Assembly: GCF_008312935.1 (NCBI RefSeq)
Contig: NZ_VSZO01000015.1
Span: 62,001 to 126,000 of the forward strand
Length of the DNA stretch: 64,000 bases
DNA from: Roseiconus lacunae
Lineage (GTDB): Bacteria; Planctomycetota; Planctomycetia; Pirellulales; Pirellulaceae
Direction: 5' to 3'
Part shown: positions 43,587 through 51,697 of the stretch, piece by piece
Position numbering within the stretch: position 1 is the first letter of the stretch
Layout of the letters: the number at the start of each line of letters is the position of its first letter
Translations under genes and position numbers: made by a program
The notes under the pieces: generated by a model
Database searches by the model: none
What the model was told of the DNA's origin: nothing
What the model saw: the letters and a program-made list of their open reading frames with translations, nothing else

Positions 43587-44921
43587 ATGAGCGTGAATCA
43601 AAACTATTGCGATGGAATGTTGCGTCGCGACTTCGTTCGGATCGGAGCCGTCACCGGATTGTTGGGAACGATCGGGTCTCAAATAACGCGGGGGAGCGAG
43701 ACGGCGGGGCAACGATCGGCTCGGCCGTTCGCCAAGTCCTGCATCTTGATCTGGCTCGACGGCGGCCCCACTCATCTTGAAACCTTCGATCCAAAGCCAG
43801 ACGCACCGAGCGAGATCCGGGGCCCTTTCGGGTCGATCGCGACGACGATCAGCGGGGTCCGGGTTAGCGAGTGCTTGCCGAACATCGCCAAGCAGATGGA
43901 CAAGATCGCGATGATCCGTTCGATGACATCGCCACTCGGGGAACACAACTTTGGAACGCACTACATGATGACCGGCTATAAACCGTCGCCGGTACTCGAC
44001 TATCCACCGGTCGGTGCGATGGTCGCTTCACGCGCGGATCAAACGTCGGTGCTACCGGAATATGTCGCCGTTCCTCAAGCAACCCGGAACATCAATTCAC
44101 ACGGCTTCTTGCCGGCGAAGTTTGCTCCATTTGAAGTCGGTGGGAATCCGGGCGACGCAGGCTTTCGTGTTCGCGATCTTGATTTAGTCACCGGGATGAC
44201 GCTCAGTCGACTGTCGCGAAGAACACAATTTGTCGAAGCTTTGAATCGATTGGCGGACTCTGATTTTATTGACGAAGACCTTCGCCGTGCCTCTCGACTG
44301 ATTAGCTCGCCGGAAGCGAAGCAAGCGTTTGAGTTACAGGACGAGCCCGATACGCTGCGGCAACGCTACGGACGAGGCGGTGGCGATCCGATCGGACAAA
44401 GCTGTTTGCTTGCCCGGCGGTTAATCGAACGTGGAGTGGATTTCGTCACCGTTCACAGTGGCGGGTGGGATACACACCAAGACCTCACCCAGTTGATGTC
44501 TCGTTTCCCGGGTGATCGCAATGCTAAACTGCCATCTCTGGACCGAGCCGTCGGCACACTGCTGGATGATCTCAGCGAACGAGGCCTCCTGGAGCAAACG
44601 TTGGTGATGGTGATGGGCGAATTCGGCCGCACCCCCAAAGTGAATACCTCGGGTGGACGTGACCACTGGCCGAATGTCTTCTCGGTGCTTTTAGCCGGCG
44701 GCGGTGTTCCCGGAGGACAGGTGATCGGGCGTAGCGATTCGTTAGGCGAAAGCCCTGCCGATCGAGCGATCACGCCGTCAGACTTGACCGCGACCGTCTA
44801 TTCACTGTTGGGCATCGATCCTTCGATAACGATTCAAACACCGGGAGGTCGCTCGGTACGGTTAGCGCCCGATGGGGCGTCCGCGGTGCTGGAACTGATC
44901 CGTGCCAACGCCGTTTCGTAA
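43587..44921 (+). CDS. DUF1501 family exported protein
   Basis: The 444-residue protein has a likely twin-arginine signal that is weaker than usual (MLRRDFVRIGAVTGLLG). Family motifs are SCILIWLDGGPTHLETFDPK near 52, HNFGTHYMMTGYKP near 120, and VMGEFGRTPKVNTSGGRDHWP near 350. It would act outside the cytoplasm beside its DUF1549/DUF1553 partner just upstream. Its last 88 bases overlap, on the opposite strand, the end of a glycosyltransferase gene; both tails look like normal ends of their families, so both genes are called. Confidence 0.88.
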   Translation: MSVNQNYCDGMLRRDFVRIGAVTGLLGTIGSQITRGSETAGQRSARPFAKSCILIWLDGGPTHLETFDPKPDAPSEIRGPFGSIATTISGVRVSECLPNIAKQMDKIAMIRSMTSPLGEHNFGTHYMMTGYKPSPVLDYPPVGAMVASRADQTSVLPEYVAVPQATRNINSHGFLPAKFAPFEVGGNPGDAGFRVRDLDLVTGMTLSRLSRRTQFVEALNRLADSDFIDEDLRRASRLISSPEAKQAFELQDEPDTLRQRYGRGGGDPIGQSCLLARRLIERGVDFVTVHSGGWDTHQDLTQLMSRFPGDRNAKLPSLDRAVGTLLDDLSERGLLEQTLVMVMGEFGRTPKVNTSGGRDHWPNVFSVLLAGGGVPGGQVIGRSDSLGESPADRAITPSDLTATVYSLLGIDPSITIQTPGGRSVRLAPDGASAVLELIRANAVS

Positions 44922-45997
44922 CGGTCAACCATCTTGTCCCAGCCGAATCGTTCAATGATTTCACGGCCGTGATGTCCTAAGCTTTCGCGAGTTTCGGCAT
45001 GATCGATGAGGTATCGAATTCCCGCGGCAAGTGCCGGCGTCTCATTTTCGACGAGCCATGCGTTTCGTCCGTGGGCAATGATTTCACGCGGTCCGCTCTC
45101 GCAGTCAACGCTAATCGAGGGCACGCCCAGCGACATGGACTCGAGCAGAACCGATGGAAAGCCTTCGTAGTGGCTTGATAAGCAAAATATGGTCGCTTCG
45201 GCCAAATGCGGTTGCAGCGGTCGAACCCAGCCAGGCATTTCAAACCGATCGTTGATTCCCAGTTCTGTAGCTTGTCTCTGAAGCTGTCGGCGCAGACTTC
45301 CGTCACCATAGAGAACCAGTTTCCAATCGGGATGTCCTTGGGTCGCTCTGGCGAACGCAGTGATCAATCGGTCGAATCCCTTTTCGGATTCTAGTCTTCC
45401 TGCGGCAACGATCGTTCGGTTGGCACAAGCGATTTCACGGTTTGAGTAAGATGTCGGCGTTTTGATCGCCGAAGGGATCACAATCACATGGTTGCTAAAA
45501 CGCCTCAGATAGTCTTTCGCAGTCGGCGTTAAAGCGACCACGGTTGTCGCCTGACGATACAGGCGACTTCGCATCCAGTTCCAAACCAAGCCCAATCCTT
45601 GCGAAGCTGGGTCGCTGCGTTCACAAACCATCACGGGCAAACCACGACCACGAAGGGCCAGAAGCACATCAAGGTTCATACGGTCACAAAACGAAAGGAC
45701 CACATCTGGTGACTGCCGCTCGATGACTTTGGCGAGGGTAGTGATCCGGCTTCGAATCTGTCTAATTCTGTCGATGCCGGAACGAGGACCCGTTCGATTT
45801 TCGGTTTGCCCGGTGACATCGAGGTTTAGGCATGCCCGTAAGACTCCCGGTTCGATCGATAGCGAACGCGCATCGTCCGCAAAGTATGTGACCAAGGAGA
45901 CATCGTGACCTCGGCAGAATAAATCGTTTGCCAGCCCCGCCATGACTCGTTCTGCCCCGCCACCGGAAAGCGAATGAATGCAGCAAGTGATCTTCAA
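44834..45997 (-). CDS. Glycosyltransferase family 4
   Basis: The 387-residue enzyme has the GT-B fold. The N-terminal domain starts ITCCIHSLSGGGAERVMAGL, with the glycine-rich acceptor loop. The donor-binding domain has VAAGRLESEKGFDRLI and EGFPSVLLE, the E-x7-E motif for the nucleotide sugar, followed by SLGVPSISVDCESGPREI. It resembles GalNAc- or glucosyl-transferases of polysaccharide loci (PglH/PglJ-like), but the sugar cannot be told. It lies at the left edge of the polysaccharide locus, separated from the rest by a hypothetical gene. Its tail overlaps the DUF1501 gene on the other strand by 88 bases. Confidence 0.9.
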   Translation of the reverse strand: MKITCCIHSLSGGGAERVMAGLANDLFCRGHDVSLVTYFADDARSLSIEPGVLRACLNLDVTGQTENRTGPRSGIDRIRQIRSRITTLAKVIERQSPDVVLSFCDRMNLDVLLALRGRGLPVMVCERSDPASQGLGLVWNWMRSRLYRQATTVVALTPTAKDYLRRFSNHVIVIPSAIKTPTSYSNREIACANRTIVAAGRLESEKGFDRLITAFARATQGHPDWKLVLYGDGSLRRQLQRQATELGINDRFEMPGWVRPLQPHLAEATIFCLSSHYEGFPSVLLESMSLGVPSISVDCESGPREIIAHGRNAWLVENETPALAAGIRYLIDHAETRESLGHHGREIIERFGWDKMVDRYETALARISSSTADAPSGANRTERPPGV

Positions 45998-46260
45998 TGA
46001 ATCGTGACGGGGATAGGGCGTAGCGTTGGAGGCGGGGGCAAAGACTTAGTGAAGCGTTTGGGATGGGGCTCTTTGGGTCGCGGCGTGGGCGCTCATCGGG
46101 ACATGGCAGGTTTACATCGTCTAACAATTGTCGCTCCGCAACGACCGAAATTCCCGTCAGACGATCGCGCTAGCAGCTCATCTAGCCAAATGGCGTTAAC
46201 CGTTCACTCGTTCTGAAAACTGCGGCAAACGCTTATCGGCTGATTGATTGTAATGAAGCG

Positions 46261-47229
46261 TTAAAGAGGCTCAACTTGCGAAGGTGTCGGGATCGGTTCC
46301 GGCAGTATTTCTTCGCCCAGCTTGGGAACATCCGCCGTGTCAGTGCCGTCCTTCGGTATTTCATCTGAGGCCGCCGGGCTGATCGGCAACGCGGGTTTCA
46401 GCATCTTGACATCCATGTTCGGGACTACCGTAGTTGCTTGATAGTAGTCGACCCATTCTTGCAACATTCGGTGCGTCGAATCGAAGCCGGCCATTGACCG
46501 CATCCAGCTCAGGTCGGGATTTCGTGTGATACTTTCGTAGCGTTTCGACAATTCAATGATGTCCGCATCCATCGCTTCCGATTGGGCCGCGTCGGCGACA
46601 CGATCGGGTTTTAAGTAGTCGTTCCAGATCTCGCCTTCTTCACCGAGTTCGGCCAATTTTTGGTACAGCAAGGCAGCGGATTGGCGAAGGCTAACGAGTG
46701 AAAACCGAGGGTGTGGGTTTTCATCCGAAGGAAGCTCGTACGAAGGGACTTCGAAAGGCTGGGCCGCCAATGGTTCGTGCGGCAAAGTTTCCAAGTAGGA
46801 GGGAGATAGCCCCCGATAGTCAAGTTCGACGCCAAACGGTGCGTAGTAGTACGATTCGGGGGTCCGGTAGTTCAGCGGGTATGCCGGGTGAATGTGCGAA
46901 TACTCGTATCCGTATCGGTATGCGGGGCGGTACGATCGAGACGAATAACCATAGGAGTAGTACCGTGGAGGCAGTGCGCTGTCCGGCCTAACATTCAATG
47001 AGAAAAAAGGCGTTTGAACGCGAACACCACTGGGTTGCGAAGGAAGCGGCGGGGCCGTCGCAATGGGGCCAAAGAACGGACCGGGAATCACGGGGCCAAT
47101 AAACGGCGGACCATAGCCGCGGCGGTAACGCTGAGCCTGAACTGTCAACGAACTGGCAACGAAGACGATGCCCACCAGAAAGAAACGGGTGGGGACCGAA
47201 ATGGTGGACAAGCCGATTAAAAAACGCAT
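46261..47229 (-). CDS. Secreted tyrosine-rich hypothetical protein
   Basis: I do not recognise this 322-residue protein. A signal peptide covers about 1-33 (ending SSLTVQA). A Pro- and Gly-rich part follows (RRGYGPPFIGPVIPGPFFGP), and then a Tyr-rich stretch (about 85-135) with YSYGYSSRSYRPAYRYGYEY. The second half is more regular, helical (SLVSLRQSAALLYQKLAELG), and ends in a Pro- and Glu-rich tail. The start at 47229 has AGGTGA 4 bases before it; an earlier in-frame Met at 47418 adds 63 residues without a signal. It lies between polysaccharide genes and may be an envelope protein, but this rests only on context. Confidence 0.75.
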   Translation of the reverse strand: MRFLIGLSTISVPTRFFLVGIVFVASSLTVQAQRYRRGYGPPFIGPVIPGPFFGPIATAPPLPSQPSGVRVQTPFFSLNVRPDSALPPRYYSYGYSSRSYRPAYRYGYEYSHIHPAYPLNYRTPESYYYAPFGVELDYRGLSPSYLETLPHEPLAAQPFEVPSYELPSDENPHPRFSLVSLRQSAALLYQKLAELGEEGEIWNDYLKPDRVADAAQSEAMDADIIELSKRYESITRNPDLSWMRSMAGFDSTHRMLQEWVDYYQATTVVPNMDVKMLKPALPISPAASDEIPKDGTDTADVPKLGEEILPEPIPTPSQVEPL

Positions 47230-47721
47230 GGGATCACCTGTGAGAATTTCGTTCGATGGCGCGCCACCGTGCACGGCGATCGGAAGATCGTTTCCGACTG
47301 CACACCATTGTAGCGTAAGCCCTCGACAATCCAGGCAAGCCGCCGCGACGGCGAATATTTCGACGCCCCCACGATTCCGGCCGTAAAATCGGTTTGTGCC
47401 AGTTGTACCGGTTCCCAAAATTGCCGCCTGGGTCTGCGTTGCCTCACCAGGAACCAGCCCGTAGGCATCTCGTTTGACGGGGGCATAGTGATCGACAACG
47501 TTTCGTTGGATTGCTTTACGGGGGGCGTCTTCCGGGATCGACTCTCTGTTTTTGGACCAGTCCAGTGGCGTGATCCATCGGAAGTTGTTCTCATTCCAAG
47601 CGTAGAAATCATAGACGCAGGTTTCGATCGTAGAGAATCAACCGTTTCGCTCGCAGGAATTGAGAGACAGAGCCTCGCCATTCGGAACCGTGTTCGTTAA
47701 GCCGGGACTTCATTTCAGACC
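47230..47721. other. Divergent intergenic region
   Basis: This 492-base gap lies between the tyrosine-rich protein and the acyltransferase gene. On the minus strand TACAAT (47312-47307) may be the -10 box of the former, but no good -35 box is present. Open frames inside it lack ribosome binding sites and database-like features, so I call no gene. Confidence 0.45.
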
Positions 47722-48390
47722 ATGCATACGCTGTACATCTTTGGTGGCTCAAGCACCGCCTTGGAAATTGCCGACGCAATCCCTCGAAAGCAAGCCGAGG
47801 TCTTTCATGTCGTTCCGGTGACAGAGCCACACGATGGTCAGACTCGCATTCGCATCGACCGTCTTGAGCAACATCTCGAAGGTCGGAAGGAGACGGGATA
47901 CATCCTTTCAATGGCCGACGTGGCGATCAGGGAAGAGTGTCAGTCGGTGGCCAAGCGTTTGGATCTTTCACCTCGGTCGGTGATCCATCCCCTGGCCTTT
48001 GTGTCACCAACCGCCAAGGTAGCGCAGGGGGCATATCTTGCGGCCCATTCGGTTGTCTCGGCAAACGCCGTGTTACAACCGCATGCGATGATCAACTTTC
48101 ATGCCCTAGTCGGGCATGATGCCACGTTGGGAGAGCATTGCCGACTTAACCCCGGGGCCAGAATCGGTGGCAATGCAACCATTGGCGACCGAGTTCTGAT
48201 CGGTGCCAATTCATTCGTCTATCAGGGGACGAAGATAGGAGAAGATTCCGTCGTCGATGCGATGACTTCGGTGCGTTTCGATCTGTCAGCCAGACAGATC
48301 ATCAGCCAACATCGAAACAACGGACGCCCACTGAAACGTCCTCTCGTCAAACGCTTCCTCGCCGAACAATCGCAAGATGCTCAGCGGTAA
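47722..48390 (+). CDS. PglD/NeuD-like sugar acyltransferase (left-handed beta helix)
   Basis: The 222-residue protein has a Rossmann-like N-terminal domain (TLYIFGGSSTALEIADAI) and a hexapeptide-repeat beta helix from about residue 90 (SVIHPLAFVSPTAKVAQGAY, then VSANAVLQPHAMINFHALVG). The GHDA motif near 132 holds the His that acts as base in PglD, which acetylates a UDP-amino sugar. NPGARIGGNATIGDRVLIGA continues the repeats. The gene points away from the neighbouring reductase, ligase, ACP and sugar transferase genes but is next to them, so it may transfer the acyl group they prepare. The donor, acetyl-CoA or an acyl-ACP, is not known. Confidence 0.82.
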   Translation: MHTLYIFGGSSTALEIADAIPRKQAEVFHVVPVTEPHDGQTRIRIDRLEQHLEGRKETGYILSMADVAIREECQSVAKRLDLSPRSVIHPLAFVSPTAKVAQGAYLAAHSVVSANAVLQPHAMINFHALVGHDATLGEHCRLNPGARIGGNATIGDRVLIGANSFVYQGTKIGEDSVVDAMTSVRFDLSARQIISQHRNNGRPLKRPLVKRFLAEQSQDAQR

Positions 48391-48501
48391 ATCGATCAAT
48401 AGAAAGCCGGACAACCGTAGATCGAAGCGTTCGACGATCTGATTCATTTACGATCCGTACGGCAAACAATCTGCGCCTTCGGCGTTCGAATGGCTGGATG
48501 G

Positions 48502-49239
48502 TTATGCGGTGCCACCGGCATCGATAACAAGATCCGTTCCTGTGACGGATACACCGGCGTCACTCATCAGGTAGGCTATGCCTCCGGCGACGTCATCGAT
48601 CGACGCGAGTTTCTTCAAGGCGCTACGGCTCTTGATTTTTGCCAACGATTCTTGGCCTAGAGTCTCAGTCATTTCCGTTTCCAGGAAACCTGGTGAAACG
48701 CTATTGACGGTGATGCCAACTTTCCCCAATTCTCGAGAAAGCGACTTCGTAAATCCGATCAGCCCCGCTTTGGTCGCCGCGTACACGGCTAGGCCACTGT
48801 AGCCCGTTCGTGCGACAACGGAAGCAACGTTGACGATGCGGCCTCGGCGCTGGATCAGCATCGACCGACTAGCGTATTTGGTAACTAAGATTGTCGATGT
48901 CAGGTTGATCTGCAGTGTGTCTTGGATGTCCGATTCATGCATCGTAGCGAGCACACCGTCTAAGCCGACCGCCGCATTGTTTACCAAGCCGTATAGCTCG
49001 CCGTGTTGATCGATCATGTTGCCGATGCGGTGACGAATCGAATCCGGCACGGCTAAATCGAGTTGTTCGAATACGATAGGGTGTTCGAACGCTTGCGATT
49101 CAATCAATTGAGTTAGCGGAGCGCTGAGCGTTCGGCCCGTCGCGATGACCGCATAACCTTCGCCTGCAAGTCGTCGTACAACCGAGAGTCCCAAGCCGCG
49201 CGTGCCGCCGGTCACCAAGACATTTTTTGGGGAAGCCAT
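48502..49239 (-). CDS. Short-chain dehydrogenase, FabG-like 3-oxoacyl-ACP reductase
   Basis: The 245-residue enzyme is a classical SDR. TGGTRGLG (10-17) binds NAD(P), NNAAV is present near 87-91, and the catalytic set is Ser140, Tyr153 and Lys157 (VYAATK). VNSVSPGFLETEMT near 185 closes the pattern. It resembles FabG, which reduces 3-oxoacyl-ACP to 3-hydroxyacyl-ACP with NADPH. The start Met at 49239 lies one base after the stop of the ligase gene. With the ligase and the ACP next door, it likely reduces an acyl group on that carrier and not the general fatty acids. An alternative is a role in sugar metabolism. Confidence 0.85.
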   Translation of the reverse strand: MASPKNVLVTGGTRGLGLSVVRRLAGEGYAVIATGRTLSAPLTQLIESQAFEHPIVFEQLDLAVPDSIRHRIGNMIDQHGELYGLVNNAAVGLDGVLATMHESDIQDTLQINLTSTILVTKYASRSMLIQRRGRIVNVASVVARTGYSGLAVYAATKAGLIGFTKSLSRELGKVGITVNSVSPGFLETEMTETLGQESLAKIKSRSALKKLASIDDVAGGIAYLMSDAGVSVTGTDLVIDAGGTA

Positions 49240-49240
49240 C

Positions 49241-50686
49241 TTAACGAACAATTTTGCCGGTGTCTGTGATTGCAATGTGGTCGACGACGTCAATCAATGC
49301 GGGAATCTTGTGACGATCAAGACGAGTCCGGCACCACCGTAATGCGCGTGCGGAAAGGTCTTTCGGTGGAAACTTGTGTTCTTCACTCGCGACTATTTCT
49401 GCGGCGACGACCGAACCGGAGAACGGATTCTTTTTTGCGTATACTCGTGCCAAAGAAACCTCCGGCATTGCCTGCAGAGTCAATTCAATTTCCTGCGGCA
49501 TGACCTTTAGTCCGCCAACGTTGATCGTGCCGTTCGCCCGCCCCCGGAATTGGATACGATCATCGATGAGTTGAACGATGTCGCCTGAATCAATAAACCC
49601 GTCATCGCCGGATAGTGGTTCGTCTGCTCGTTCGTTGACGTAGCGTTGCTGAAATTTGGCATGTCGCAGCAAGAGATGATGGTCATGATCGATTTGCAGT
49701 TCGACGTTACCCGGACACGCATCTAAGTAGGAAATCGGAAATCCAGCACGCCCATCGTTCACTGCGAATCCGACCCCCGCCTCGGTAGAGGCGTAGATGT
49801 GGGTGATACGGGCACCGGGATAACGTGCCTGCAATGCGTCGAGAAGTGGCTGATCGACAATTTCCCCACCGAGCGTGATTTGTCTCAGTGGAAGCGACGC
49901 CGACTCTTGTGACATTAAGATGAGTCGCCAGAGTGTCGGTGTCGCCGACAGTGCATTGCAACCTCGCCGAGCGAAATCGGAAAGTTGCTTGGCCAGCCCT
50001 TCGTGATCGTCTGAAAAAAGCAGCCGTGACCCGGCGACCCAGCTTTGCAGAAAGACTTGCAAGCCAGCGAAGCTGCCGAGCGAATACAGTGATCCCCAAC
50101 GAAAAGTCTCGCCACAGGAATCGCCTCGTCGACAACTTCGGGTCAACGAGTCAAAGGTGTGAGAAACAAGCTTGGGAACGCCGGTCGTTCCCGAAGTCGT
50201 CATGATCCACCTTGTGGTCGATGCTGATGCGTTAGCATTGCCGCTCTCCGAAGTGAGAACCTCGGACGGTGTGGCATGATGGTCGTCACATCCATCGCCA
50301 AGGCACCGGAACAGAAACGAAGCAGGTTTGAGAGGCCAAAACGCACCGGACGTATCATCGATCGTTTCGGTCGGTAATTCGAGAATCAGTTCGCTTAGCG
50401 AGTGCTTTAAAATGCTCTGTTTTCGTTCGGGTGAAACCGAACGGGGAAGCATGGTGATTTGGTTGGCCAGTCCATCGAGTAGCACGAGTGAAAGCGCGAA
50501 CGAGCGGTCATCAATCGCTTCGACCGCGACATTTCGATTTCTGGCGATCGCAAAGGCATGAGATGATTCGGTAAGCCAGTGCTTGATATCCGATACGCGA
50601 ATGATTTCATCATTAACGGTCGACCAAAGCGGGCGGTCGTCCGGTAAATCAAATAGCACTGACCGAAGCGATGAGAATCGATTCAC
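49241..50686 (-). CDS. AMP-dependent acyl ligase loading the adjacent ACP
   Basis: The 481-residue enzyme belongs to the adenylate-forming family. TTSGTTGVPK (163-172) binds ATP, IYASTEAG near 320 is the second motif, FIDSGDIVQLIDDRIQFRGR near 380 is the hinge region, and Lys478 in DTGKIVR is at the usual catalytic place. It would form an acyl-AMP and pass the acyl group to a thiol. The acyl carrier gene overlaps its start by 4 bases, so that carrier is the likely acceptor. The family is broad, and the acid is not known. The N-terminal 150 residues are more divergent than usual. Confidence 0.85.
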   Translation of the reverse strand: MNRFSSLRSVLFDLPDDRPLWSTVNDEIIRVSDIKHWLTESSHAFAIARNRNVAVEAIDDRSFALSLVLLDGLANQITMLPRSVSPERKQSILKHSLSELILELPTETIDDTSGAFWPLKPASFLFRCLGDGCDDHHATPSEVLTSESGNANASASTTRWIMTTSGTTGVPKLVSHTFDSLTRSCRRGDSCGETFRWGSLYSLGSFAGLQVFLQSWVAGSRLLFSDDHEGLAKQLSDFARRGCNALSATPTLWRLILMSQESASLPLRQITLGGEIVDQPLLDALQARYPGARITHIYASTEAGVGFAVNDGRAGFPISYLDACPGNVELQIDHDHHLLLRHAKFQQRYVNERADEPLSGDDGFIDSGDIVQLIDDRIQFRGRANGTINVGGLKVMPQEIELTLQAMPEVSLARVYAKKNPFSGSVVAAEIVASEEHKFPPKDLSARALRWCRTRLDRHKIPALIDVVDHIAITDTGKIVR

Positions 50687-50934
50687 TTGAGAAAATGGTC
50701 TTCGTAGATGGCAAGAAATTGACTGAAGGTCGTGGGGTAAACCGCATCTTCCAAACTTGCGAAGGGATCGTCGCCGAATTCCCGCTCTAGACGGGCAACG
50801 ACAATCGCAAAATCCATCGAATCGAGACCGAATTGCAGCAGCGCTGAGTCGTCGGTGATTGGCTCGGCAAGCGACTTCTCACTTTCATGCGCGACCTCTC
50901 TCATTGCTGTGAGAATTGTTTCACGAATTTTCAT
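50683..50934 (-). CDS. Acyl carrier protein
   Basis: The 83-residue acidic protein has the four-helix ACP pattern with FGLDSMDF; Ser39 would carry the phosphopantetheine arm. It is distinct from a typical fatty-acid AcpP (DSLDTVE) and resembles carriers dedicated to secondary pathways. The gene overlaps the ligase gene by 4 bases and the sugar transferase gene by 14, so all are made together. Its position in a polysaccharide locus suggests that it carries the acyl group for sugar decoration. Confidence 0.9.
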   Translation of the reverse strand: MKIRETILTAMREVAHESEKSLAEPITDDSALLQFGLDSMDFAIVVARLEREFGDDPFASLEDAVYPTTFSQFLAIYEDHFLK

Positions 50935-51565
50935 CAGTGGTATCTCGTGGCTGTATCTCTTGTCCTATGAACGCCGGCATCGTCGCATGACCTTCGGCGG
51001 CGATCCCTTTCCGCGAAAAAACTGTAACGATCGTTTGGAATAAGATCTGAATGTCGAGCCAAAGATTACGGTTGTCAACATACCAAACATCCATCCGGAA
51101 TCGTTCCTCCCATGCGGTCGTATTGCGTCCGTTGACCTGAGCCCAGCCGGTAATTCCAGGTCTTGCTTCGTGACGTCGGGCTTGTACCGCGTCGTAGCGT
51201 TCAAGGTATTCCATGAGTAGGGGGCGCGGCCCTACGAGGCTCATTTCACCGCGGAGAACATTGATCAGTTCCGGCAATTCATCAATACTGGTTGAACGGA
51301 GGAAACGTCCGAAACGTGTCAGTCGTTGTTCATCCGGTAAAACGTTACCAGAACGATCATGGCTGTCGAGCATCGTTCGGAACTTTATAAGTTCGAACGG
51401 ACGGCCATCAAGTCCCGGACGCCTTTGTCGAAACAAGATCGGACTGCCTAAGTTCCAACGCACCAAGATGGCGGTCAGCATCAAAATTGGCGAAAACGCA
51501 AGAAGCAGTATTCCAGCGATCACGAAATCAAAACAGCGTTTCAGCATCAGTTGAATCTGCAACAA
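50921..51565 (-). CDS. Initiating phosphosugar transferase (PglC/WcaJ C-terminal type)
   Basis: The 214-residue membrane protein moves a sugar phosphate from a UDP-sugar to undecaprenyl phosphate and so starts the repeat unit. One hydrophobic N-terminal segment (FVIAGILLLAFSPILMLTAI) would be the re-entrant membrane helix. RQRRPGLDGRPFELIKFRTM, the catalytic pair Asp95-Glu96 in TSIDELPEL, and SLVGPRPL follow. It is the short monotopic form, like PglC. The start may be Met1 or Met7 (51547). It heads the block that continues with ACP, ligase and reductase. Confidence 0.93.
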   Translation of the reverse strand: MLQIQLMLKRCFDFVIAGILLLAFSPILMLTAILVRWNLGSPILFRQRRPGLDGRPFELIKFRTMLDSHDRSGNVLPDEQRLTRFGRFLRSTSIDELPELINVLRGEMSLVGPRPLLMEYLERYDAVQARRHEARPGITGWAQVNGRNTTAWEERFRMDVWYVDNRNLWLDIQILFQTIVTVFSRKGIAAEGHATMPAFIGQEIQPRDTTDENS

Positions 51566-51697
51566 CGTTTAGTGTCGATACTCTTATTGAGCTTCTGGGA
51601 ACAATCAGCCAACGGGGGGCAAGCGGTTGAAGACGTTTCCATTTTCGAATGCTTGTGGATTTCGCGGCTTGCCGGTCCCACCACGTCTGACCATACG

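Noticed and set aside
47240-47700. Two overlapping open frames in the gap 47230-47721
   Set aside because: They lie on opposite strands, lack ribosome binding sites and show no protein family likeness.
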